A stretch of 5,545 nt of DNA. It comes from Gammaproteobacteria bacterium. GTDB taxonomy: Bacteria > Pseudomonadota > Gammaproteobacteria > UBA6429 > Thiohalophilaceae. Shown here piece after piece: positions 1-4,584 of this stretch (the first letter of the stretch is position 1; every line of letters begins with the position of its first letter). The notes under the pieces are model-generated. The model did not search any database. It saw nothing but the letters and a program-made list of their open reading frames with translations, and was not told the origin of the DNA. The position numbers and the translations under genes were made by a program. The DNA lies in NCBI GenBank assembly GCA_024639445.1, contig JAHEIJ010000172.1:1-5545 (forward strand). The letters are read 5' to 3'.

Positions 1-276
1 CTCGTAGATTTCGCCGCCGGCCGAGCCTAAATAGAGTTTGCGCGCCTGGTTGTCAAATGTCATGGCATTGCCGTCGGCAACATCGGTATCGCCAATCTCT
101 TCATACACCTGGCCGAGACTTTTAATTTTCACCAGCTTGCCTGCATCCGTGCAGCCAGTGTCGGCCAGAACGCAGACCTCGCCCGAGGTGACAATTCCAA
201 CTATCTCAGCGTGTGTATTGGCCGTCCAAAGTGAGAATAAGACGAGTAGCAAGGTGCATAGTGAATTTCGTTTCAT
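1..276 (-). CDS. Secreted protein, N-terminal part (cut by left edge), possible beta-propeller
   Basis: The frame is open from an ATG at 276 to the window edge, giving 92 residues with no stop. Residues 1-23 form a clear Sec signal peptide: basic MKR, a Leu-rich core, and a THA site with cleavage likely before Glu24. The mature part has two cysteines (Cys35 and Cys42) that could form a disulfide. It ends in a stretch with GNAMTFD and KLYLGSAGGEIYE, which resembles one blade of a secreted beta-propeller (GN-x-FD...LYxG...GxIY). That resemblance is my reading, not a family assignment. The start is well supported: GGAAAGG lies at 281-287, four bases before the ATG, in the correct orientation. 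The rest of the protein lies outside the window, so its function is unknown. Confidence 0.8.
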   Translation of the reverse strand, partial: MKRNSLCTLLLVLFSLWTANTHAEIVGIVTSGEVCVLADTGCTDAGKLVKIKSLGQVYEEIGDTDVADGNAMTFDNQARKLYLGSAGGEIYE

Positions 277-430
277 CAATCCTTTCCCCCTACAACATCC
301 AAATTATTATCAAGCCAGGCTCAATATATCGATCCAGGCCAAATCGACTGTGCTGCTATCAAAGAAGGGTCGGAGTGCACTTTAGAACCCCTCCCGGTTT
401 GTCAGCGACCGTCCATAGCCACTGCCCTGG

Positions 431-448
431 GGGCGTACTAGTACGACC
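431..448. repeat. Palindrome around CGTACTAGTACG
   Basis: Positions 434-445 (CGTACTAGTACG) are their own reverse complement. After one mismatch (433/446), the flanking GG and CC at 431-432 and 447-448 also pair. It lies about 155 bp upstream of the start codon of the minus-strand gene at 276. It could be an operator, but nothing links it to a known regulator. Confidence 0.35.
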
Positions 449-475
449 AATTTTGTTCCAAAAAATTATCATTAA

Positions 476-509
476 GTATTTCCTGAACGTGCTTCGCTTG
501 TTCTGGTCA
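476..509 (+). repeat. 34-bp dispersed repeat, copy 1
   Basis: This segment matches the reverse complement of 4214-4247 at 31 of 34 positions, and all three differences are C/T transitions. The similarity stops sharply at both ends. The unit is an imperfect palindrome: CCTGAACGTGC and GCTTGTTCTGG flank a TTC loop and pair at most positions. Both copies are intergenic. This fits a REP-like or MITE-derived sequence. Confidence 0.6.
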
Positions 510-694
510 TTAAATTTTAACCAACGCGGAATGTATCTCATGGCCTACCAAATTTATCGTATCCAACTACCCGCCCCAGTGTCTTTAATCTATTTGTTGT
601 TTGGATCGATCATTACCTAATGGGTAATTATAGTTCAGACATTCTTTGATCTCGTGGATTTCTACATTGATATTTGATATTTAATAAGTTCGCG

Positions 695-711
695 ATAGGC
701 ATGATGCCTAT
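695..711. repeat. 17-bp perfect palindrome (ATAGGCAT, G, ATGCCTAT)
   Basis: Arms of 8 bp at 695-702 and 704-711 pair perfectly around G703. It sits in AT-rich DNA far from either flanking gene start and has no T-run, so it does not look like a terminator. It could be a protein-binding site or chance symmetry. Confidence 0.3.
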
Positions 712-1005
712 TCTCATTACTTTTACCTAATCCTTGTTATATAGAATGGTAAGAAATTATAACTTTTTTTTGCCCCACGAATGTCAGTTATATAAGCACC
801 AGCAATACTGTTCTTAAATTAGGGATCACAGTTAAAATCAGTTTTTCCAATTAGTGTTTATACAAAGTTTTACTCTTACCCCAAATATTCGCTTACGGGG
901 CGATCACCACTAATGCCTCATTAAAAGCCAACTGGACAATGAGCAGGCACTCAAGAGTTGGTTGAAGGGATTATAAGTAGTCGTATCCCCTATCACTTTA
1001 GAATA

Positions 1006-1308
1006 TTATTTTACAGGTTTTGTATCATATTCACTCACCCATCCGGTTTTCCCTTCATACGTAACGTTGTACCATGTTGCCTCCATATACCCGGACTTGA
1101 TTCTTCTGCTCCCCTTTGTTTCGAGAATTAGATTTGTTGGCAGACGTGAAAGTTCTGTCCCTCGCCCACAATCTGGCTCAGAACAGAGTCTTGCTCTATT
1201 ACCCGGAGTAACTATTTTAATCGAAAAAGAACTGGCACTTTGCTTTTCACCACCCATCGCAGGGCTTATAAGACACAAGAAGTAAAGAAGTAGAAATAAT
1301 CTTTTCAC
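1006..1308 (-). CDS. Small exported SH3-like (SH3b) domain protein
   Basis: A 100-residue protein. Residues 1-19 are a signal peptide (MKR, a Leu/Phe/Tyr-rich core, then SPAMG), so it should reach the periplasm. Residues 28-95 fit a bacterial SH3-like domain: an opening strand with RARLCSEPDC, a middle segment LSRLPTNLILE, and the typical closing WYNVTYEGKTGWV (Trp-x-x-Val...Gly-x-x-Gly-Trp-Val, residues 79-91). Cys42 and Cys47 in the RLCSEPDC loop may form a disulfide; the window also encodes a disulfide-forming pair. SH3b domains usually bind peptidoglycan or peptides, but a lone domain gives no specific role. The start is GTG at 1306-1308. An in-frame stop lies three codons upstream (1315-1317), so the start is essentially fixed, although no good Shine-Dalgarno is visible. 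It is divergent from the rhomboid gene. Confidence 0.8.
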   Translation of the reverse strand: MKRLFLLLYFLCLISPAMGGEKQSASSFSIKIVTPGNRARLCSEPDCGRGTELSRLPTNLILETKGSRRIKSGYMEATWYNVTYEGKTGWVSEYDTKPVK

Positions 1309-1352
1309 CGTAATTCAACTTAAACTATAGTTTTCGTTAAAAAATATCGATT

Positions 1353-1377
1353 TCAAGTGATCTGACCCCTTGATCCT
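1353..1377 (+). repeat. Dispersed repeat with core TCTGACCCCTTGATCCT, copy 1
   Basis: Positions 1361-1377 are identical over 17 bases to 4101-4117. Extending left to 1353 gives 23 of 25 matches with 4093-4117. This copy is a degraded version of the perfect palindrome at 4092-4114: two positions of its left arm no longer pair. It lies between the divergent SH3 and rhomboid genes, about 20 bp upstream of the rhomboid -10 box. Confidence 0.55.
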
Positions 1378-1397
1378 TTTTAGCTGGTTTTTCACAG

Positions 1398-1403
1398 TAT
1401 AAT
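1398..1403 (+). promoter_or_regulatory. -10 box (TATAAT) of the rhomboid gene, likely leaderless start
   Basis: A perfect TATAAT lies at 1398-1403. Six bases separate it from the ATG at 1410, so transcription would begin at or next to the A of the start codon. No Shine-Dalgarno precedes the ATG, which fits a leaderless mRNA. No good -35 box is seen at 16-18 bp; TTGATC at 1370-1375, inside the dispersed repeat, is 22 bp away and too far. Confidence 0.45.
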
Positions 1404-1409
1404 CTCACA

Positions 1410-2048
1410 ATGACGCGACGATTTATCTATTCTCCGCCGGTTGTACCGATACTGCTGGTGCTCAATATTGCTGCCTTTATGCTGCTGCTGTCAGTACCTG
1501 GTCCGATGCTTGAAAACTTCGCCCTCTGGCCAATGGGTTTGCCTGAGCAGGTACATTTCGAAGGTTTCGCACCCCGTTTTCAACTATGGCAACTGGTCAG
1601 CTATTCCTTCCTGCACGGTGGACTCTTTCATATCTTTATCAATATGTATGTATTATGGATGTTCGGTACACGCATTGAGCTGCACTGGGGTTCGAAAGCG
1701 TTTGTCATTTATTATTTTGTATGTGTGATCGGCGCCGGCCTGGTGCAGTTAGTCGTCACCAGCATGGCGGCGAGTACGGGCGAAATCTATCCAACGGTAG
1801 GTGCATCAGGTGGGGTATTTGGACTGCTGTTGGCGTTTGCCCTCACGTTCCCGGAAGAACGACTAATGCTACTCTTTCCACCCGTCATTCTGAAAGCAAA
1901 GTGGGCAGCGTTGATCTTTGCCGGAATCGAGTTACTCGCAGGCGTCACCGGCACCCTGGAAGGCATTGCCCACTTTGCTCATCTGGGCGGCATGTTGTTC
2001 GGGTTCTTATTACTATGGTACTGGAGCAAACATCCGCTCAAGCGCTGA
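1410..2048 (+). CDS. Rhomboid-family intramembrane serine protease
   Basis: A 212-residue integral inner-membrane protein with about six hydrophobic segments. The N-terminus YSPPVVPILLVLNIAAF is a typical rhomboid first helix. WQLVSYSFLHGGLFHIFINM (residues 60-79) carries the family's H-x-x-x-N motif (His74, Asn78; the Asn helps form the oxyanion hole). GASGGVFG (131-138) holds the nucleophile Ser133. AHLGG (190-194) supplies the catalytic His191. All catalytic residues are present, so it should be active, cutting transmembrane substrates near the helix top. The length is normal for the compact bacterial form without extra domains. The substrate is unknown. The ATG at 1410 is chosen because the family motifs start close to it and the -10 box is adjacent. 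It faces the dioxygenase gene tail to tail. Confidence 0.93.
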   Translation: MTRRFIYSPPVVPILLVLNIAAFMLLLSVPGPMLENFALWPMGLPEQVHFEGFAPRFQLWQLVSYSFLHGGLFHIFINMYVLWMFGTRIELHWGSKAFVIYYFVCVIGAGLVQLVVTSMAASTGEIYPTVGASGGVFGLLLAFALTFPEERLMLLFPPVILKAKWAALIFAGIELLAGVTGTLEGIAHFAHLGGMLFGFLLLWYWSKHPLKR

Positions 2049-2066
2049 TGATTATCGCGATTCCTG

Positions 2067-2095
2067 ATGACGATGAGTAATAACTTAGTCATAAT
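2067..2095 (+). promoter_or_regulatory. Candidate sigma70 promoter for the structured RNA element
   Basis: ATGACG (2067-2072, 4 of 6 to TTGACA) and CATAAT (2090-2095, 5 of 6 to TATAAT) are separated by exactly 17 bp. Transcription would start near 2102, a few bases before the element at 2108. The spacer contains an imperfect inverted repeat, TGAGTAA (2074-2080) and TTAGTCA (2085-2091). The GacA box of RsmY/RsmZ promoters (TGTAAG-N6-CTTACA) is not present. Confidence 0.35.
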
Positions 2096-2107
2096 CTTTA
2101 ATGATAA

Positions 2108-2233
2108 CGTCATTCCGGCGCGACCCACAGGGAAGTGGGGAGGTACGAACACATGGACGTGTGAGGTAGAGTTCTGTCAGGAATAAGAACCGAGAGCCGC
2201 GTCGGGAACTGCGGCCGAAAGCCGGAATCCAGA
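2108..2233 (+). ncRNA. Candidate CsrA/RsmA-binding RNA: four GGA-loop hairpins inside an outer stem
   Basis: Seen directly: an outer stem ATTCCGGC (2112-2119) / GCCGGAAT (2221-2228) encloses four hairpins. Hairpin 1 has stem 2124-2128/2135-2139 and loop AGGGAA. Hairpin 2 has stem 2149-2152/2159-2162 and loop AUGGAC. Hairpin 3 has stem GUUCU/AGAAC (2171-2175/2186-2190) and loop GUCAGGAAUA. Hairpin 4 has stem GCCGC/GCGGC (2196-2200/2211-2215) and loop GUCGGGAACU. Known: CsrA/RsmE prefers ACANGGANGU presented as an ANGGAN hexaloop. Hairpins 1 (2127-2136) and 2 (2151-2160) match it perfectly, and all four loops contain GGA. More GGA triplets lie in linkers and just beyond. Inferred: an RNA that titrates CsrA. 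Against this, there is no U-run terminator after it, CGGC (2212-2215) can instead pair with GCCG (2221-2224), and the ends resemble a dispersed REP-like repeat. It lies between convergent genes, ending 21 bp before the dioxygenase stop codon. Confidence 0.45.
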
Positions 2234-2254
2234 GGAATTAAAATTCAGAAAGCG

Positions 2255-2914
2255 TTATAGTTTTTGCAGGACAATGGTATAGCGATAGGTTTCTGGCTCG
2301 TCCTTGATCCGCCTGGCGACCATACCCTGCCTTTCCATCTCGCTTTTACGCATTAATAATAGGTCTGACTCATTCAGTTCTTGCTCCTCGAAATACATCT
2401 GGGTCACCAATTCAAGGTAGCCGCGTTTGCTAACCCTGAAGTGAATATGTGGGGGTCGCATCCAGTTGCCTGACGCTGGATAGGCGCCGGGCAAGACGGT
2501 CTTGAAGTGAAACCGCCCCTGCCGGCCACTCTGAACAATCGCCCAGCCCTGAAAGTTAGGATCCAGGGGTGCCGGGTTGGGATCATGTGGGTGTCGGTAG
2601 CGTCCTGCCGCATTGGCTTGCCACAGATCGACCGTGGCGTCTTCGACAGGCTGCCCGTCAGTGTCCAGTACCCGACCCTCGATAGTGATCTTCCTCCCTC
2701 GAGCAACACCACTTTTACCCTCTATCTGCGTCATATCGAAGTCCTTATCCTTTTGTGGTGTAATGGGATAAAAGGGGCCTTCAATCTCGCTTGGTGTGGG
2801 GAGGTGCACGGTTGCATCAGCTGCCCGGGTTAGCTTGGAAAACGCCGCAGCAAAGCCACCCACCATGCCGGCTTTGATAAAAGTGCGTCGGGATGAATCG
2901 CTCATATCGGTCAT
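2255..2914 (-). CDS. Tat-exported intradiol ring-cleavage dioxygenase (PcaH-like)
   Basis: A 219-residue protein of the protocatechuate 3,4-dioxygenase beta/catechol 1,2-dioxygenase superfamily, non-haem Fe(III) enzymes that open catecholic rings between the two hydroxyls. Residues 1-33 are a Tat signal: SRRTFIK at 8-14, then a hydrophobic stretch ending near TRAADA. EGPFYP (45-50) marks the domain start. The four iron ligands are visible: Tyr106 in GRYRHP, Tyr145 in PGAYP, and His156 and His158 in RPPHIHF. The 39-residue gap between the tyrosines equals that of PcaH. Trp98 (DLWQA) and Arg153 match active-site positions. No PcaG partner, regulator or beta-ketoadipate gene is nearby, so the substrate is unknown. 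The start could be Met1, with GGA only one base before it, or Met4 at 2905, nine bases after the same GGA; the Tat motif is intact either way. Confidence 0.9.
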   Translation of the reverse strand: MTDMSDSSRRTFIKAGMVGGFAAAFSKLTRAADATVHLPTPSEIEGPFYPITPQKDKDFDMTQIEGKSGVARGRKITIEGRVLDTDGQPVEDATVDLWQANAAGRYRHPHDPNPAPLDPNFQGWAIVQSGRQGRFHFKTVLPGAYPASGNWMRPPHIHFRVSKRGYLELVTQMYFEEQELNESDLLLMRKSEMERQGMVARRIKDEPETYRYTIVLQKL

Positions 2915-2970
2915 TCCATATTTAGTTTAAATTTCAACGGTATGTACGCTAACTTTAACATGGGTGTATT

Positions 2971-2976
2971 TATAAT
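2971..2976 (+). promoter_or_regulatory. Possible -10 box (TATAAT) for the dsb pair
   Basis: A perfect TATAAT lies in the 97-bp gap between the divergent dioxygenase and dsbB-like genes, 35 bp before the dsbB-like ATG. No convincing -35 box is found 16-18 bp upstream, so the promoter would be weak or activator-dependent. Confidence 0.3.
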
Positions 2977-3011
2977 AGCGTCAGAGAGCAATTAACTCAT
3001 ATACTTGAAAC

Positions 3012-3440
3012 ATGGACAAACAACAAGAAAACAATAGCGACTGGCTACTAATCTTCAGCGCCTGGCTGATTGCCGCGGTCTCCACCCTGGGTAGCCTGTT
3101 TTTCAGCGAAGTAATGGAATTAACGCCCTGTGTATTGTGCTGGTATCAGCGGATATTCCTCTTTCCTCTCGCAATAATCCTGTTAATTGGCCTCTTCCCG
3201 CTGGATAAAAAAGTAGTGAATTACGCACTGCCCCTGGCCATCATCGGGCTGTTATTTACCGTGTACCATTGCCTGTTATTTTATGGTGTCATCCCGGAGA
3301 ATTTGCAACCCTGCAGCCAGGGCGTCTCCTGCACAGATGATAACATGGTACTGTTTGGGTTTTTACCTATCCCATTACTTGCGCTCATTGCGTTTTTGAT
3401 GATTATTATTTTGTTACTTAAAGCCAGGACTCGAACATGA
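3012..3440 (+). CDS. dsbB: DsbB/BdbC-family disulfide bond formation protein
   Basis: A 142-residue inner-membrane protein with four hydrophobic segments (about 12-32, 47-63, 70-90 and 114-136). The first redox pair is Cys40-Val-Leu-Cys43 in PCVLCWYQRI, the hallmark of the family. The second is Cys101 and Cys107 in PCSQGVSC, in the second periplasmic loop. An extra Cys87 lies in the third helix. Proteins of this type reoxidise a DsbA-like partner and pass electrons to quinone. It is shorter than E. coli DsbB and closer to the compact BdbC form, so the symbol denotes the family rather than strict orthology. The Shine-Dalgarno is weak. Its TGA stop overlaps the next gene's ATG (ATGA at 3437-3440), so the two are almost certainly co-transcribed and translationally coupled. 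Confidence 0.92.
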   Translation: MDKQQENNSDWLLIFSAWLIAAVSTLGSLFFSEVMELTPCVLCWYQRIFLFPLAIILLIGLFPLDKKVVNYALPLAIIGLLFTVYHCLLFYGVIPENLQPCSQGVSCTDDNMVLFGFLPIPLLALIAFLMIIILLLKARTRT

Positions 3441-4087
3441 AAAAGAATTACATCGTCATCATCGCCATTGCCGTAATGGGCCTGGTCTTCGCGTTGGCCG
3501 CTTATTTATACAATGCCCAACAGGTGGAAAGCAAAAATCAACTGGCACAACAACATGCCAATGCGCTCATTCCCGCGCACGCCATCAAAAAAGGTGATCC
3601 CAACGCAAAAGTCACCATCGTGGAATTCCTGGACCCTGCCTGTGGTACCTGCAAACAATTTCACAACATCATCAAAGACCTGTTGAAAAAATATCCCAAG
3701 AAAATAAACCTTGTGGTTCGCTACGCACCGTTACATCCCGGCTCAGACCAGATGATAGCCATCCTCGAAGCCGCGAGAAAACAGGGACAATTCTGGAATG
3801 TGCTGGATCTCATGTTCGAGTCTCAACAATACTGGACTGTCAATCACGTGGCGAAACCGGAACTGTTCTGGGGCTTCCTCAAAGGATATGGATTTGATAT
3901 TGAGCGCATCGAGCAAGACATGCGAGACCCGGCAATTGCCAAAATCATCCAACAAGACCTGGCAGACGGCCGGCTACTCGGCGCCACAAAAACCCCAACG
4001 TTTTTTGTTAATGGCAAGCCGTTACCCAGTTTCGGTTATCAACAACTCATGAACCTGGTACAAAGCGAATTGGCTGCCAATTATTAA
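3437..4087 (+). CDS. DsbA/BdbD-like thiol:disulfide oxidoreductase, membrane-anchored or secreted
   Basis: A 216-residue protein. Residues 5-25 are a single hydrophobic segment after MKKN, acting as a signal peptide or an N-terminal anchor; no clear cleavage site is seen. The thioredoxin-like domain begins at about residue 52 (KGDPNAKVTIVEFLDPAC). The active site is Cys69-Gly-Thr-Cys72, followed by a long helical insertion (about 103-178). The cis-proline loop is KTPTFFVNG (Pro187). These are the only two cysteines. This layout is that of the DsbA-type thioredoxin fold used by BdbD and similar partners of BdbC. CGTC differs from the CPHC of E. coli DsbA, so redox potential and role (oxidase or isomerase) cannot be read off. 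Pairing with the overlapping dsbB-like gene makes an oxidase the likelier choice. A perfect palindrome starts five bases after its stop codon. Confidence 0.92.
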   Translation: MKKNYIVIIAIAVMGLVFALAAYLYNAQQVESKNQLAQQHANALIPAHAIKKGDPNAKVTIVEFLDPACGTCKQFHNIIKDLLKKYPKKINLVVRYAPLHPGSDQMIAILEAARKQGQFWNVLDLMFESQQYWTVNHVAKPELFWGFLKGYGFDIERIEQDMRDPAIAKIIQQDLADGRLLGATKTPTFFVNGKPLPSFGYQQLMNLVQSELAANY

Positions 4088-4091
4088 GAGT

Positions 4092-4114
4092 ATCAAGGGG
4101 TCTGACCCCTTGAT
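4092..4114. repeat. 23-bp perfect palindrome after the dsbA-like gene; dispersed repeat copy 2
   Basis: Arms ATCAAGGGGTC (4092-4102) and GACCCCTTGAT (4104-4114) pair perfectly around T4103. The right half and following bases (4101-4117) are identical to 1361-1377. It begins five bases after the stop codon and could act as a 3'-end hairpin for the dsb mRNA. No T-run follows, so a classical intrinsic terminator is not supported. A shorter hairpin, ATCCT/AGGAT, overlaps its end (4113-4127). Confidence 0.6.
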
Positions 4115-4152
4115 CCTATAACAGGATACAAAAGCATTCCATCTGTGGCAGT

Positions 4153-4337
4153 AATTGGGGTCAGAGCACAATAAACGATAATATTCTCGATCACTTATAT
4201 TAAAAAAACTGCGTGACCAGAACAAGCAAAGCGCGTTCAGGGAATACTGTACGAAACGCGTAGCGGTTCTATAGTGCTCTCGATAACTGTTCCTGACGTT
4301 ATTCTACCTCCTACATCCCTGTAGTCGTGACCCCATT
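4153..4337. mobile_element. Possible MITE-like element with GGGGTCA inverted ends
   Basis: ATTGGGGTCA at 4154-4163 and the reverse complement of 4328-4337 (AATGGGGTCA) agree at 9 of 10 bases, giving inverted ends about 184 bp apart. The interior is AT-rich, encodes nothing and contains repeat copy 2. GGGGTCAGAG-type ends are, as far as I recall, common around small non-autonomous elements in proteobacteria, but I see no target-site duplication, so this is tentative. Confidence 0.3.
4214..4247 (-). repeat. 34-bp dispersed repeat, copy 2 (inverted)
   Basis: This is the reverse-orientation copy of 476-509, with 31 of 34 matches and abrupt ends. The two copies lie about 3.7 kb apart, flanking the SH3, rhomboid, dioxygenase and dsb genes. 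Its arms also pair imperfectly around a TTT loop. Confidence 0.6.
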
Positions 4338-4362
4338 TATTTTCGGCAATCTCACATCTTCC

Positions 4363-4403
4363 CGTCATACCGGAAACGGCAACGCCGTTATCCGGTATCC
4401 AGA
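4363..4403. repeat. REP-like hairpin CGTCATACCGG...CCGGTATCCAGA
   Basis: ATACCGGA (4367-4374) and AACGGC (4375-4380) pair with GCCGTT (4384-4389) and TCCGGTAT (4391-4398). The result is a 14-bp stem with one bulged A (4390) and an AAC loop. The ends CGTCAT and ATCCAGA match those of 2108-2233. A run of six T (4404-4409) begins five bases after the stem, so on the plus strand it could also end transcription. The nearest plus-strand gene is the dsbA-like one, almost 280 bp upstream. Confidence 0.65.
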
Positions 4404-4534
4404 TTTTTTATCTGATTTCGACAACAAAAATATACTATACCTTTTGTAATACATATACTCCGATCCACCCCGGAACTAACCCACCCACCAGTCTGTCTAC
4501 ATCAATACGTTTCAAATAAAACCGCTTATGCAAT

Positions 4535-4555
4535 ATCAGCCTGGCCCAGGCTGAT
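4535..4555. promoter_or_regulatory. 21-bp perfect palindrome upstream of msrB, operator or leader hairpin
   Basis: ATCAGCCTGG (4535-4544) and CCAGGCTGAT (4546-4555) pair perfectly around C4545. It ends 15 bp before the AGGAG ribosome binding site of msrB (4571-4575). It may be a repressor site or, if transcribed, a stable leader hairpin. No T-run follows, so it is not a terminator. No regulator gene is next to it. Confidence 0.45.
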
Positions 4556-4584
4556 GTGGATGAGCAAGGCAGGAGATCCAGGAC

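Larger units (their letters stand above)
277..1005. other. AT-rich intergenic gap of about 730 bp with palindromes and one dispersed repeat
   Basis: I find no convincing gene here. Short open frames exist (for example 359-541 minus and 213-620 plus), but they lack signal, composition or family features. The stretch is visibly richer in A and T than the genes around it. It contains the leader of the gene at 1-276, a near-perfect palindrome at 431-448, a 34-bp repeat copy at 476-509, a short inverted repeat ATTACC/GGTAAT at 612-628, and a 17-bp palindrome at 695-711. A weak hairpin (GGGAT at 967-971, ATCCC at 985-989) lies just beyond the 3' end of the SH3 gene but has no T-run. Confidence 0.6.
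4088..4584. other. Repeat-rich intergenic gap of about 500 bp
   Basis: No gene is supported here. In order, the gap holds a 23-bp palindrome (4092-4114), an apparent small element with GGGGTCA ends (4153-4337) containing copy 2 of the 34-bp repeat (4214-4247), a strong REP-like hairpin (4363-4403), an AT-rich stretch with TATACT-like words at 4431-4459 but no good promoter pair, and a 21-bp palindrome (4535-4555) just before the msrB ribosome binding site. Confidence 0.65.

Noticed and set aside
380..450. Riboswitch in the leader of the gene at 1-276 (cobalamin- or c-di-GMP-like words such as GCCACTG)
   Set aside because: Single conserved words occur, but the order of conserved boxes does not match either class.
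359..541. 60-residue minus-strand open frame overlapping the 34-bp repeat
   Set aside because: The shared segment reads as a similar peptide in both repeat copies (DQNKRSTFR and DQNKQSAFR), but all three base changes alter the amino acid, the unit is palindromic, and similarity stops outside it. A repeat explains it better than coding.
213..620. 135-residue plus-strand open frame
   Set aside because: It starts antisense inside the secreted-protein gene, runs through AT-rich intergenic DNA, and has no recognisable features or ribosome binding site.
2108..2233. Group II intron domain V, HEARO/IscB-associated RNA or a riboswitch as the identity of the structured element
   Set aside because: AGAGCCGC and GGGAAC recall domain V, but the characteristic stem and bulge are missing. 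No nuclease or reverse transcriptase gene is adjacent, and the element lies after, not before, a gene in the sense direction. A covariance search would settle it.
2235..2246. GAATT/AATTC hairpin as the terminator of the candidate RNA
   Set aside because: It is a short AT-only stem with no following U-run. The RNA's 3' end therefore remains undefined.
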